DNA of 64,000 nt from Streptomyces sp. Je 1-369 (GCF_026810505.1 NZ_CP101750.1:7924515-7988514); one strand, 5' to 3'. Shown: positions 40,229 through 49,688, counted from the stretch's first letter. A program made the numbers and translations. The notes: generated from the sequence alone by a model not told the origin.

Positions 40229-41302
40229 CTACAGGCCGCGTCGCGGGCCCTCCGCCTTGATCATGTCCCAGCTGTCCGAGACCATCGAGACCGTGCCTTC
40301 GGCCGGGATGTAGGCCTCTCCCTGGTGCAGGTAGTCCACGAGGAACAGCCTCTCGTCCTTCTTGCTTCCGACGAGGAAGGCGATCTGCGGGGACGGGGTG
40401 ATGAGCGCGGCCGGGTCCGTGGTGTGCATGTACTCCTGGACGTCGGCGTTGAAGAAGGTCAGCGTGCCGCCCTTCTCCGTCTTCAGCGCGTAGACCGTCT
40501 TGTGGTCCGTCTTGCCCGCCTTGAACTCGGACTTGCCGCCCGGGTTGAGCATCTTGTTCTGCTCCAGTGGGAACTGGGTCATCCACTTCGCGGTCTCGCT
40601 CGCGCCGACCTTGTTGCCCAGCTTCTCGTCGGTCGCGTAGAGCGCGACCAGCGCATCGTCCATCTGGTCGGGGGCGAGTATGCCCTGCTTCCTGCCGGTA
40701 TCGGTGACCGGGATCGCGAAGCCGTCGGCGTCCTTGGCGAGGGCGGGCGTCTTGGGGTCCTTCTTCGTGGTCCAGCCGCTCCAGACGGCCTTCCAGTCAC
40801 CGTTCACCTTGTCGAAGACGACGGTGGCCCGGCTGGTCCTGGGCGACGTGCCGTCCTGCCCCTTGGTGTCGGCGCGCATCGCGAACCAGGTCACGCCGCT
40901 CTTCGCGGACGGGATCACGTACTCGCGGTTCACATAGTCGAAAGGCTTGCGGCCGTCCGCCCTGTCCTCCGCGGACCGCAGCTTGTCCTGCTCGTAGCCG
41001 TTGGCGCTCGTCTCGAAGAGGCCGCCGCCCTCGACGGCGGACAGGATGTGGCTGTCGCGCTTCGCGTTGGCCCGGTTGTTGACCTTCACGTAGTTGTCGA
41101 CGATCTCCTTCGCCCCGGCCTCGGTGACGACGCCCTTGGGCGCGCGGTCGGCCGCGGTCTTCCCGTCGCCGCCCCCGGACTTGCCGCCGTCCCCGGCGTC
41201 CCCGCCGTCCCCGTCGGACGAGCAGGCACTGGCGGTGAGCGCGAGCACAGCCGCGCCCGCGGCCATGAGGACGGCGGTGCGGTTCGTGCGGTACGTGAGC
41301 AT
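40229..41302 (-). CDS. Lipoprotein of unknown function (357 aa)
   Basis: 357 residues. The signal peptide ends in the lipobox LTASAC, then an Asp/Gly/Lys low-complexity linker (about 20 residues) leads to a globular domain of about 300 residues (VVTEAGAKEIVDNYVKVNNRANAKRD; TWFAMRADTKGQ; VVFDKVNGDWKAVW). The start ATG at 41302 follows GGGGAA. It resembles actinobacterial lipoproteins without assigned function. It is convergent with the ECF42 gene. Confidence 0.78.
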   Translation of the reverse strand: MLTYRTNRTAVLMAAGAAVLALTASACSSDGDGGDAGDGGKSGGGDGKTAADRAPKGVVTEAGAKEIVDNYVKVNNRANAKRDSHILSAVEGGGLFETSANGYEQDKLRSAEDRADGRKPFDYVNREYVIPSAKSGVTWFAMRADTKGQDGTSPRTSRATVVFDKVNGDWKAVWSGWTTKKDPKTPALAKDADGFAIPVTDTGRKQGILAPDQMDDALVALYATDEKLGNKVGASETAKWMTQFPLEQNKMLNPGGKSEFKAGKTDHKTVYALKTEKGGTLTFFNADVQEYMHTTDPAALITPSPQIAFLVGSKKDERLFLVDYLHQGEAYIPAEGTVSMVSDSWDMIKAEGPRRGL

Positions 41303-41402
41303 GGAGTTCCCCGTTGATCGCAGCGGAAGCTTACGTTCGTAACGGAACGCCACGTTAGCTTTCGCTTTGCAACGGGCTCTGGCCAGGGGGTAGTTGTGCC
41401 GG

Positions 41403-41489
41403 GACCGGGAGGCGCCGCGCCTGGTGCCGGGTCATGGTCTCGAAGACCTCGTCCACGCTGTCGTCCGCGCCGATCGTGACGGCTTCCCC
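41403..41489 (-). pseudogene. 29-codon relic of a CBS-domain gene
   Basis: The minus strand here encodes GEAVTIGADDSVDEVFETMT followed by RHQARRLPV. This matches 24 of 29 residues of the second CBS domain of the intact CBS gene at 26849-27265. Neither the rest of the CBS module nor a start codon is present. It lies in the 195-bp gap between the lipoprotein and the DinB-like gene and is a remnant of a deleted paralogue. Confidence 0.75.
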
Positions 41490-41497
41490 TGGGACGG

Positions 41498-42382
41498 TCA
41501 GTGGATGATCGACACGATCCGGCAGACGGCGGCTGCGAGTTCGCGGTCGCCGTCGGTGCGGGCACGCGCGAGGGCGGTGTCCGGGCCGATGCCCCGGGTG
41601 CACAGCCGCCAGGCGGTCTCCGCGTCCAGACGGACGAGTGCGGCGGGCGGGGCAGAACGGACGGGCGCGACGGGACGGGCGGCGTCCGGTGCGGCGAGGG
41701 ACCAGCGGTCCTCCACGGCGGTCGCGGTCCAGGTGCCGCCGGCCGGGCCCTTGATCTCGACCCGGATCTGCGTGCCGACCGGCGCGGCGACGTCGCGCAG
41801 GGTGTGGGGCAGTGCCCGCATGAACGTGTCCAGGACCGCGGTCATAAGTTGCGGATCGGGGTCGGTTCCCCGGCCGACGGCGTGCCGGATCTGCTGACGG
41901 TGGGTCCAGAACTCGGTGAGGTCGCGGGCGCTGTCCAGCCACATCGGCGCGGGGTCGACACCGGCCCAGGACACGCCAAGGGAGGGCGAGTCGAGGTCGA
42001 CGCCCCCGAAGTACCGGGCCACCTGACGGCCGATCAGGCCGACCGTGTCGGTGAGCGCGGCCGGACTCACGCGGGAAAGGGAGTCGACCCATTCCTGGTT
42101 GATGCGGTGGATGAACGCCTCGAGGGTCTCACCGGGCGCGAAGGCGGGCCCGCCCCGGTGCCCGTCGCGGTCCCGACCGAGGCGTCCGTAGAAGTCCCCC
42201 AGAAGATGAGCGACGACATCGCGCACGCTCCACCCGGGCACCGCCTCCTTCTCCCACTCACCGGGCGTCAGACCGCGCAGCACGCCCATCAGCGCGGTGT
42301 GCTCGGCGGCGAAGAGAGGGCGGGCGTCGATGGGGGAGCCGAGCCAGGAACGGCCCGGCACGTCGGCGAACTGAGACTCCAT
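41498..42382 (-). CDS. Maleylpyruvate isomerase/DinB-like family protein
   Basis: 294 residues. The mycothiol-dependent maleylpyruvate isomerase fold is indicated by LFAAEHTALMGVLRGLTPGEWEKEAVPGWSVRDVVAHLLGDFYGRL (cited in part), with metal-ligand His in VAHLLGD and a later DLTEFWTHRQQIRHAVG. The C-terminal third carries an SCP2-like segment. The ATG at 42382 (ESQFADVPGRS) is used; the upstream extension is Arg-rich and lacks support. Possible detoxification role; substrate unknown. Confidence 0.78.
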   Translation of the reverse strand: MESQFADVPGRSWLGSPIDARPLFAAEHTALMGVLRGLTPGEWEKEAVPGWSVRDVVAHLLGDFYGRLGRDRDGHRGGPAFAPGETLEAFIHRINQEWVDSLSRVSPAALTDTVGLIGRQVARYFGGVDLDSPSLGVSWAGVDPAPMWLDSARDLTEFWTHRQQIRHAVGRGTDPDPQLMTAVLDTFMRALPHTLRDVAAPVGTQIRVEIKGPAGGTWTATAVEDRWSLAAPDAARPVAPVRSAPPAALVRLDAETAWRLCTRGIGPDTALARARTDGDRELAAAVCRIVSIIH

Positions 42383-42496
42383 CCCCCAAGCCTGCCAACC
42401 GAACACCGGGTCGATCAATCCCGGTGTGCGCCTGTTCAATGTCCTGATTCCGTCGATCCCGTGACGGTTGACTCGCACGCGGGGCGGCCCAGGAGC

Positions 42497-43312
42497 TCAA
42501 CGCTTGCGGGCCACCGCGCCGAACTGCGGGAAGACCGGCGCGGCCGATGCCGAGTCCGCCCGCCACCGCGAGCACGACACGAGGCCGGGAGGGAGAAGGT
42601 CCAGCCCCTCGAAGAACGCGCCGACCTCCGCACGGCTGCGCGCGGTGATCGGCGGGGTCGCGTTCTCGTTCCAGAAGCTCATTGCCTCTACGTTGCCCTC
42701 ACCGCCGAGATCCGTGTCGGTGGTCGGATGGGTCATGGCGAGGTAGCTGCCGGAGGGGAGCGGGGCCATGATCCGGCGCACGATGTCCTGCGCCTGTTCC
42801 GTGTCGAGGATGAAGTTGAGGATGCCCAGCATCATGACCGCGACGGGCTGCTCGAAGTCCAGGGTCGCCGACGCACCCTCTATGACGGCGTCGGGCTGGT
42901 GGACGTCGGCGTCGATGTAGTCGGTGGCACCTTGCTCCGTGCCGACCAGCAGGCTGCGGGCGTGGACCAGCACGATCGGGTCGTTGTCGACGTAGACGAT
43001 CCGGGAGTCGGGCGCGATCCGCTGGGCGATCTCGTGCGTGTTGTCCAGGGTCGGCAACCCCGTGCCGATGTCAAGGAACTGCCGCACCCCGCACTCGGCG
43101 GTCAGGAACCGCACCGCGCGGCCGAGGAACTCGCGGTCCGCGCGGGCCACGTCCCGGATCACCGGGAACATCGTGGCGACCTGCTCGCCGACCTGCTGGT
43201 CGACTTCGTAGTGGTCCTTGCCGCCGATCCAGTAGTTCCACACCCGCGCGTTCTGTGCGACCCCCGTATTCAGCCTGTCCGACATGTCCGACGGATGCAG
43301 TTCCCCGCTCAC
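42497..43312 (-). CDS. DUF574 SAM-dependent methyltransferase
   Basis: 271 residues. DRLNTGVAQNARVWNYWIGGKDHYEVD is the DUF574 hallmark. SAM motif I is FLDIGTGLPT, followed by VYVDNDPIVLVHARSLL and FWNENATPPI. This family is very abundant in Streptomyces and lacks a known substrate. The GTG at 43312 has GGGGAAG before it; a later ATG in HPSDMSD is also possible. Confidence 0.85.
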   Translation of the reverse strand: MSGELHPSDMSDRLNTGVAQNARVWNYWIGGKDHYEVDQQVGEQVATMFPVIRDVARADREFLGRAVRFLTAECGVRQFLDIGTGLPTLDNTHEIAQRIAPDSRIVYVDNDPIVLVHARSLLVGTEQGATDYIDADVHQPDAVIEGASATLDFEQPVAVMMLGILNFILDTEQAQDIVRRIMAPLPSGSYLAMTHPTTDTDLGGEGNVEAMSFWNENATPPITARSRAEVGAFFEGLDLLPPGLVSCSRWRADSASAAPVFPQFGAVARKR

Positions 43313-43400
43313 GTCTTCCCCTCTCCGCAGCCACGCGCTGTCCCGGCAGCGCCGCCACCGTGGCGACGATGAACCGTGTGGCCATTGTGGCCTCACGGCA

Positions 43401-44105
43401 TCAGTGCCCCATACCCGCCCCACCGTCGACGGGGATGACGGCCCCGGTGATGTAGCCGGCCTCGGGGGACGTGAGGAAGGTGATCGTGGCCGCGATCTCC
43501 TCGGGCCGGCCGAGCCGCCCCAGGGGTATGTAGCCGACGAGGCGTTCGATCTGCTCCTCGGAGAGGTCGTCGGACATCTGGGTGCGGGTGAGTCCGGGGG
43601 CGACCACGTTGAACGTGATGTTGCGCGACCCGAGCTCGCGGGCCATGGAGCGGGTGAAGCCGACGAGTCCGGCCTTGGAGGCCGCGTAGTTGGCCTGTCC
43701 GGCCTCGCCGCGCAGGGCCACGGCGGAGGAGACGAGCACCACGCGCCCGGACTTGGCCCGCAGCATGGCCCTGCTGGCACGCTTGACCGCGCGGAAGGCC
43801 CCGGTGAGATTGGTGTCGAGGACCGAGGTGAAGTCGTCCTCGCTCATCCGCATGAGCAGCTGGTCCTTGGTGATGCCGGCGCAGCACACCAGGACCTCGA
43901 CGGGCCCGTGCTCCTCCTCCGCCTTCTTGAAGGCCGCGTCGACCTGCGCGGTGTCCGTGACGTCGCAGGGGATCGCGAGGAGGTCCGCGGGCGGCTCCGC
44001 GGTGCGGTACGTCACGGCGACGCGGTCGCCCGCCGCCTGGAAGGCCCGGGCGGCGGCCAGGCCGATGCCACGACTGCCACCGGTTATGAGAACGGAACGG
44101 GACAC
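43401..44105 (-). CDS. fabG: 3-oxoacyl-ACP reductase FabG-type SDR
   Basis: 234 residues, starting at GTG. The NADP loop GGSRGIG, the CCAG motif, Ser in VLVSSAVAL, Tyr-x3-Lys in GQANYAASKAG and the C-terminus VIPVDGGAGMGH are all FabG1/MabA-like. It reduces 3-oxoacyl-ACP in fatty acid or polyketide synthesis. No fabI or PKS neighbour is present, so this is an extra copy. An IclR regulator lies 52 bp upstream on the same strand. Confidence 0.88.
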   Translation of the reverse strand: MSRSVLITGGSRGIGLAAARAFQAAGDRVAVTYRTAEPPADLLAIPCDVTDTAQVDAAFKKAEEEHGPVEVLVCCAGITKDQLLMRMSEDDFTSVLDTNLTGAFRAVKRASRAMLRAKSGRVVLVSSAVALRGEAGQANYAASKAGLVGFTRSMARELGSRNITFNVVAPGLTRTQMSDDLSEEQIERLVGYIPLGRLGRPEEIAATITFLTSPEAGYITGAVIPVDGGAGMGH

Positions 44106-44157
44106 GAAGGTGATCCTTTCCTGGCCCCTGGGAAGCGAGGGCCGGGGGAGTGGTCGG

Positions 44158-44943
44158 TCAACACGGAGGTACTGCGGCCACGCCGCGTGTCAGCTGATGG
44201 CTGATGACACTGGCCGTGTCCAGCACCGCGGCGACGAACCGGTCCCGCACCACGGTGCTGCGTGCGTGCTGATGGGAGACCAGAAGGCTGACGGCGCCCG
44301 ACACGGTCGAGCCCCGCCAGACCGGCGCCGCGACGATGTCCCAGCCTGCGAGGGAAGAGGGTCCCACGGCAAATCCGTCCTCGCGGATCCGGCGGAGCGG
44401 CGGTCGAGCCGCGGTGGAGTCCCCCAGGCAGGCCTGAATGACCCACCCGGACGCATCGGCCTCCAACGGCGCGCGCCACAGAGCCCGGAGCGACGACCTG
44501 GGGGCGGCACTCAGCTGATCGACGTGCGCGCCGAGAGCTTTCTCCGCGTACACGCGTTGTGGTCTTCCCAGGAGAAGCGCCGCGTACGCCAGCGCAATTT
44601 GACCGGTCCGCGACTGTAGTGTGATCAACTCAGTACGAACTGTAGGCAGACTAAGCCCAGTTGGCGTCTCGTCAGAAAATTCGGAGGGGAAGTCGGAGAG
44701 CAAATGCGGAGTTTCTACAAAGGCGTAGTGGCCGCGCGGGCCTTGTCGTACGACAGCGCCCTCGCCGAGCAGCGCCTGCAGATAGCGGTGCGTCGTCGCC
44801 GGCGGCAATCCGGCCCGCAGGGCTATGGCCGCCAGGGGGTGTGCCCCGGGTCCCGCCTGGCGCAACGCCCGCAGAACGGCGAGCGTGCGCCCCACGGCCC
44901 CGCCCGCCCCCTCCGGTGGCGTGACGGCAGCACTGTGCAGCAT
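44158..44943 (-). CDS. IclR-type transcriptional regulator
   Basis: 261 residues. An N-terminal winged helix (VGRTLAVLRALRQAGPGAHPLAAIALRAGLPPATTHRYLQALLGEG, cited in part) precedes an IclR-like effector domain (AYAALLLGRPQRVYAEKALG; RIREDGFAVGPSSLAGWDIVAAPVW). It is shorter in its middle than classical IclR proteins. It is upstream of fabG on the same strand and divergent from an XRE gene, and it likely regulates one or both. Confidence 0.8.
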   Translation of the reverse strand: MLHSAAVTPPEGAGGAVGRTLAVLRALRQAGPGAHPLAAIALRAGLPPATTHRYLQALLGEGAVVRQGPRGHYAFVETPHLLSDFPSEFSDETPTGLSLPTVRTELITLQSRTGQIALAYAALLLGRPQRVYAEKALGAHVDQLSAAPRSSLRALWRAPLEADASGWVIQACLGDSTAARPPLRRIREDGFAVGPSSLAGWDIVAAPVWRGSTVSGAVSLLVSHQHARSTVVRDRFVAAVLDTASVISHQLTRGVAAVPPC

Positions 44944-45130
44944 CGCGAACTCCCCCTCGCGGTCGAGGACCGCCGCGCCTCCCGCAGCGCGGCCGGATCC
45001 GAGCGGCCATTGTCATGGCCGGTCCCCGGTAACCGCCAGGAACGTCTTTTTACGTGGCGGGAACTTCAGGAAAATCAACTTCCGGTATATGGCGTCGCGC
45101 ATCTCGCGCCCCTCCGCGAAAGGGCGAAAG

Positions 45131-46042
45131 ATGGACAATAAGGCAGCCCTGCGCGAACTGCTGCAGTGGAAACGGAAACAGCTGGACCCCACCGAGTTGG
45201 GCTGGCCCCCACGTCACGGTCGCGGACGCCGTGCTCCGGGCCTGTCCCAGGCGCAGGTCGCCCAGCTCCTCTACGTATCGGAACGCACGTACGCCCAGCT
45301 CGAACGAGGCGAGATGAACGCGCCCGCGGACGACTTCCTCGACAGGGTCGCCAGTGTCCTGCGATTGGAAGAACGCGAGCGCATAGCTCTCTACGTCTAC
45401 TCGCTGGGGCACGAACCACCCCATCCGCAGGACCCGCTGGCCGGATCGACCGTGCCCGCCATGTGGGCGGAGGCCGTGTGCAGCGTCGTGGGCAACGCGA
45501 GTTACGTCAACGACGTCGCGTGGAACGTCGTCGCCTACAACGCCGAGTTCGTCCGCATGTTCCCGCACGCCCCGCATGCCGAACCCGCCATCCCCGACCG
45601 CAACCTGATGCGGTACATGCTGCTCAGTGAAGCGGCGCGCGAGCACCACCTGGTGAACTGGGAAACGGACTGGGCGGTGCCCCTCACCGCTCAGCTGCGC
45701 AACGCCGTGGCCCTGCATCCGGAGAACGACGACCTGCAGCGGCTCGACGAGGAGGTCAGCGCCGACCCGGTGTCCGGCCCCATCTACCGGACCAACCACG
45801 TGGCCTACGTGCACCCCAACGGCGACACCCGCCGGATGCGTTACCCCTGGTCCGACTCCGGCCACGAAGCCGACCACGTGAGCCGCTGCTGCGACGACCA
45901 CGCGCGCTCCCAGGAGGGAGACGTCACCATGTGCGCCGCCATGCCTCTGGGGTCTCCCGGCGCCCGGTTCTTCGTGCTCGTCTTCAAACCGGGCCCCGGC
46001 ACGAGCGGAACCGCGACTCTCAGCGGTGCCTTGCCGGAATAG
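45131..46042 (+). CDS. XRE-family regulator with MmyB-like ligand domain
   Basis: 303 residues. The HTH at about 35-85 (GLSQAQVAQLLYVSERTYAQLERGE) is followed by a C-terminal MmyB-like PAS-fold domain (NDVAWNVVAYNAEFVRMFPHAP; RNLMRYMLLSEAAREHHLVNWE). MmyB-like factors in actinobacteria often bind fatty acids and regulate neighbouring oxidoreductases. It is divergent from the IclR gene. The ATG at 45131 begins the conserved region. Confidence 0.85.
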   Translation: MDNKAALRELLQWKRKQLDPTELGWPPRHGRGRRAPGLSQAQVAQLLYVSERTYAQLERGEMNAPADDFLDRVASVLRLEERERIALYVYSLGHEPPHPQDPLAGSTVPAMWAEAVCSVVGNASYVNDVAWNVVAYNAEFVRMFPHAPHAEPAIPDRNLMRYMLLSEAAREHHLVNWETDWAVPLTAQLRNAVALHPENDDLQRLDEEVSADPVSGPIYRTNHVAYVHPNGDTRRMRYPWSDSGHEADHVSRCCDDHARSQEGDVTMCAAMPLGSPGARFFVLVFKPGPGTSGTATLSGALPE

Positions 46043-46252
46043 CGGCAGCGCCGCGGGAGGCGATTTGCATTCCGCTGCGTGGAACAAGGGAACGGTAATT
46101 CCGGCCAGTGGAATCAGGCACCGGTTCCAGACGCAAATACGTTGCGCCGCGTCCGCTTATGCAGTTTGCTTTACCCACCTGCAGCGCCGGATATCCCACG
46201 GGGGGCGAGCGCTCGGGCAGCGGAGACGGCCTCCCCCGGTCGTGCTCCATCG

Positions 46253-46284
46253 GGTGTCGCCCGCACTGCCGTGCGGGCGACACC
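46253..46284. terminator. Bidirectional hairpin terminator (XRE / MBL)
   Basis: The 14-bp perfect arms GGTGTCGCCCGCAC and GTGCGGGCGACACC flank a TGCC loop. They sit between the convergent XRE and MBL genes. The rest of the 289-bp gap (46043-46331) shows no gene. Confidence 0.8.
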
Positions 46285-46331
46285 GCTCCGCCGAGACGTG
46301 ACTACGGCTACGGCGACCGCTGTGGAAAGCG

Positions 46332-47276
46332 CTACCGGTACGACCAGGCGGCCGCTTGGCCCGCCAGTTCGAGAATGGTCGGCGCAGTGGTGCGGCCGTC
46401 GAGATGGCTGTACTCCACCGAGATCAGGATCATCAGGCGCTCGGGCAGCCCCAACTCCGTATAGAAATCGCGCCGGGACAAATCCTCCATAGCCTTCTCG
46501 GCCGTCAAGCCGGCCTCGAACCGCAGACGCACCTCGCGCTGCACGGTACGGAGATAGACCAGGTGTTCCTCGAGCCCCGCCTGGTCCGTCGGCCGCCCGT
46601 GGCCCGGTATGACGACCCGTGGATCGAAGCCGAGGACAAGCTCGCAGGCATCGATGACGTTCTGCAACGGCCCCACCCAGTGCGACGGATGGTCACCGTG
46701 GAAGAAGACGTCTCCGGTGCACACCACGTCCCCGATACGGGCCACCAGATCGCCGACGTGATGCGCGGGACCCACCTCGTGCAGCTCCACCTCCGTGTCC
46801 CCCACGGTGAACGTGTGGCGGCCCGAGAACGTCCGGGTGGGCGGGGACAGGCGGGCCGAGGAGAACTCGAACACGCCGAAATGCTCACGCAAGTACCGGC
46901 CCAGCGGCACATCCGTGGGCGACTCGTGCACCAGCGCGTGCATTTGCTGCGGGGTCGGCTCGTGATGAAGATGTTCCCGCCCCGCGTGGGTGGCGATGAT
47001 TTCCGCACCGGGGAAAAGGTAGTTGCCGAAGGTGTGGTCACCATTCGCGTGCGTATTGACGACCGTCCGCACGGTACGGCTGCCGAGCCGGGGACGGGCC
47101 GCGGCAATCATGGCCTCGGTCGTCGGCCCGTCGTACGGGGTATCGATCACGGCCGCGTCGGAGCCGGAGATGACCCATATGCAGTTCGCGTACCCCCAGT
47201 GGCCCGCGCGGTCGGGATTCCACAGATAAAGGCTGTCGGTGCCGGGCACCGCGGTGAGCTGTGTAGGGAGAGTCAT
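46332..47276 (-). CDS. Metallo-beta-lactamase-fold hydrolase
   Basis: 314 residues. The metal motif reads NTH76-A-N78-G-D80-H81: the second His of the classical HxHxDH is Asn. Other ligands are in PAHHVGD, CTGDVFFHGD and IPGHGRP. The HANGDHTFGN form is known in an MBL subgroup with mono- or altered dinuclear sites. Likely a lactonase, esterase or sulphatase-like hydrolase. It is convergent with the XRE gene. Confidence 0.85.
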   Translation of the reverse strand: MTLPTQLTAVPGTDSLYLWNPDRAGHWGYANCIWVISGSDAAVIDTPYDGPTTEAMIAAARPRLGSRTVRTVVNTHANGDHTFGNYLFPGAEIIATHAGREHLHHEPTPQQMHALVHESPTDVPLGRYLREHFGVFEFSSARLSPPTRTFSGRHTFTVGDTEVELHEVGPAHHVGDLVARIGDVVCTGDVFFHGDHPSHWVGPLQNVIDACELVLGFDPRVVIPGHGRPTDQAGLEEHLVYLRTVQREVRLRFEAGLTAEKAMEDLSRRDFYTELGLPERLMILISVEYSHLDGRTTAPTILELAGQAAAWSYR

Positions 47277-47326
47277 GGCCGCATTCTGACCGACCCGAGC
47301 AGTCCGCCGGATGTGGTATCGCGCAC

Positions 47327-47533
47327 ATGCTGCGTTTCGTCAGGGTCCCCCTCAGCCGGACGCACCGCGCGAGTGACGAAGTGCCCGTGAAGTCGACGGC
47401 GTACAGGGTCGAAGGGCTGGCGGAAGACGTGGCGGTCGCCGTGGGCGACACCGCCGACGAAGCCGAACTGTTCGCCGTCAGGTCGGGTGAAGGCCTCCCT
47501 TCCGAGGTCAAGGACCTGCTGGACGCGCGCTGA
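47327..47533 (+). CDS. Small hypothetical protein (68 aa)
   Basis: 68 residues with third-position GC near 88 percent, so probably coding. The N-terminus is basic; the rest is acidic and alternates short strands (VPVKSTAYRVEGLAEDVAVAVGD). There is no signal, no membrane segment and no recognised family. It lies 50 bp from the start of the divergent MBL gene and 70 bp before the SUKH gene. Confidence 0.5.
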   Translation: MLRFVRVPLSRTHRASDEVPVKSTAYRVEGLAEDVAVAVGDTADEAELFAVRSGEGLPSEVKDLLDAR

Positions 47534-47603
47534 GGGCCACCGCGGGCCCCGAACCTGCTGGAGCGACAGGGCATTGTCAGTGGCTGGTGGCAGCATCGAG
47601 GAC

Positions 47604-49535
47604 ATGAAGACGACAGCGTTCGACTGGCAGCCGTTCCTGCGCAGGTGGAGCGGGGAGTGGTCGGACTCCGCGCTCGAGGACGAGACGTGGACCGCGGAGG
47701 AGGCAGCCGCCCGGCGTGACCGGTGGCTGGGGTTCCCGCCCGCTTCCGAGGAGCGGATCGTGGCCATGGAGCAGCGCCTCGGCATACGGATGCCCCCGTC
47801 GTACCGGGAGTTCCTCGCGGTCAGCGACGGGTGGCAGCATGCGGGCGGCTTCGTCACGCTGTTGGCCGGGACCGCGGAAGCGCGCTGGCACAACGACGAG
47901 TCCGGGCTCGCGGACATGTTCGAGGAGTATCTGGACGAAGACTCCGGACCCGACGAGCGAAGGGACGCGGAGATCTGGCGGCGCGGGCTGCAACTCGACG
48001 TCGAGTCCGATGCCACGTACGTCCTGTTGGACCCCGAGGACGTGGACGAGGACGGCGAGTGGGCCGTGTACACCTGGGCGGGCTGGCGGGCCGCGCCGCC
48101 CGAACGGTTCGCGAACTTCGGCGAGTTCATGCGGGACATGCACAGGGAGTTCCACAGTCTGCGGTCGGCCTCGGCCGAGGGAGAGCCGGATTTCGTCAAC
48201 GACACGACGCGAGAGCTGGACGCCTTGGTGGAACAGGCCCTGCTGGACGCGCTGCGCGGCGACTGGGAACGGGCCGAGAAGGCGCTGGACGAGGCGAAGG
48301 AGTACGGCAGGCCGCGGGCCGCCGGGCTGGGTGACCAGATACGCCGACTGCTCGGGCGGACCTACATGGTGTACTTCGAGGGCCTGGTGACCGACCCGCG
48401 GTACGCCCCCGAGCTGTTGCCGGCCCTGGTCGCCGAGCAAGCGGCGAACTCGTACAGGGACGACTCCACGCTGATGTTCCACCTGCGGGGAGCCGCCGAA
48501 GAAGTCGTCGCGTTGGCCTACTCGACGCTGGAGCAGGCGCGGAACGGCACGTACCGGTATGTGGCGGAAGGGCCGTACGGGGAAGCGGTCGAACGGGCCC
48601 GGGAGCTGGCGCGGTGGGGCGACACCGACGGGGCCTGGCGGACGCTGATGGATGCCTTGCCGCTCTGGCAGCCGCTGGGACCCGACCACCTGGCGCCCGT
48701 GGGGTGGGTGGCGGACCCGCTGCTCGGCCCTCTGCTGACGCCGGAGCGGGGCGCGGAACTGCTCTCCGTCCCCAAGGGCGGTCAGCTCGGAGAAGCATCG
48801 AGCCCACCGGTCGCCCTCGACCCGGGCGGCCTGGCGTGGCTCGCGGACCCGGAAGGCCACGCCGACCGCACGCCCTACCGATTCGTCCTGGTCGAAGGCG
48901 TCGAGCCCGCGGACCTGCCCCGTCGTCTCGCGGACGGGGACACGGACGGGGAGGACACGACGCTGGACCTTCCCATGACGTCCCACGACGCGCGCCACCG
49001 ACGGAACAGCGGCAAGCGTGAGTTCTCGTCCTACGACGACAAGGCCCTCGTGGCGGTCGGCCGCGGCGGCCCCGGCTGGAGCTTCGCCTTCGATCACGAC
49101 CCCGCGCCCTTCGCTCCGCAACGGTTCGTCTCCCCAGCCGCGGCCGCCAGCGAGGGGACCCGGGCGGTGGTCGTGTGGAGCGGTCTGCGGACCTGGCGCG
49201 GGGAGCCGTTCTTCCACCTCTCCGTAGCGCAGGACGGTATCGAGGAGTACGCCTTCACGTACGCCGACGGAGAGACGCACCGAACCGGACAGATACCGCA
49301 GGCGCTGGACCCGGACCGGTTCTTCGCCTCGGAGGGTGCTCCCCTGGGAGAGGGGGCCGAGGTGGAACGGGCACTGCTGGAGGCCGTGCACGGCGAGTTC
49401 GGTGCCCACCTGCCCCGCCACGCGCTCACGAACGGGCGGCTGCACACGTTCACCACCCGCTCATGGACGCGACCGCCCGGAGACGGGGAGACCTATGCAG
49501 TGATCAGCATGGCTTGGGGACCCGCGGAGTCATGA
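47604..49535 (+). CDS. Large SMI1/KNR4 (SUKH) family protein
   Basis: 643 residues. The N-terminal SUKH domain (about 45-170) shows ERIVAMEQRLGIRMPPSYREFLAVSDGW and LLDPEDVDEDGEWAVYTWAGW. The remaining 470 residues are unfamiliar: a helical middle (VEQALLDALRGDWERAEKALDEAKEYGRP, cited in part) and a strand-rich C-terminus. SUKH proteins are usually immunity proteins against contact-delivered toxins, but no toxin gene is adjacent. It could be an orphan immunity or scaffold protein. The start at 47604 is set by the onset of the domain. Confidence 0.8.
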   Translation: MKTTAFDWQPFLRRWSGEWSDSALEDETWTAEEAAARRDRWLGFPPASEERIVAMEQRLGIRMPPSYREFLAVSDGWQHAGGFVTLLAGTAEARWHNDESGLADMFEEYLDEDSGPDERRDAEIWRRGLQLDVESDATYVLLDPEDVDEDGEWAVYTWAGWRAAPPERFANFGEFMRDMHREFHSLRSASAEGEPDFVNDTTRELDALVEQALLDALRGDWERAEKALDEAKEYGRPRAAGLGDQIRRLLGRTYMVYFEGLVTDPRYAPELLPALVAEQAANSYRDDSTLMFHLRGAAEEVVALAYSTLEQARNGTYRYVAEGPYGEAVERARELARWGDTDGAWRTLMDALPLWQPLGPDHLAPVGWVADPLLGPLLTPERGAELLSVPKGGQLGEASSPPVALDPGGLAWLADPEGHADRTPYRFVLVEGVEPADLPRRLADGDTDGEDTTLDLPMTSHDARHRRNSGKREFSSYDDKALVAVGRGGPGWSFAFDHDPAPFAPQRFVSPAAAASEGTRAVVVWSGLRTWRGEPFFHLSVAQDGIEEYAFTYADGETHRTGQIPQALDPDRFFASEGAPLGEGAEVERALLEAVHGEFGAHLPRHALTNGRLHTFTTRSWTRPPGDGETYAVISMAWGPAES

Positions 49536-49688
49536 GGCGAGGACTTGGTCCTGCACCACCTGGCAGGACGGGACCGCGAAGGGGAGGTTCGTTACCGATC
49601 GCTCCAGGCCCGTGGACGCGTTCGATGGTGTGGTGAAGAACCTTGGCTAGGCTCACTCCACCATTGCCGTCGAGGGGGAGTCCTCACT

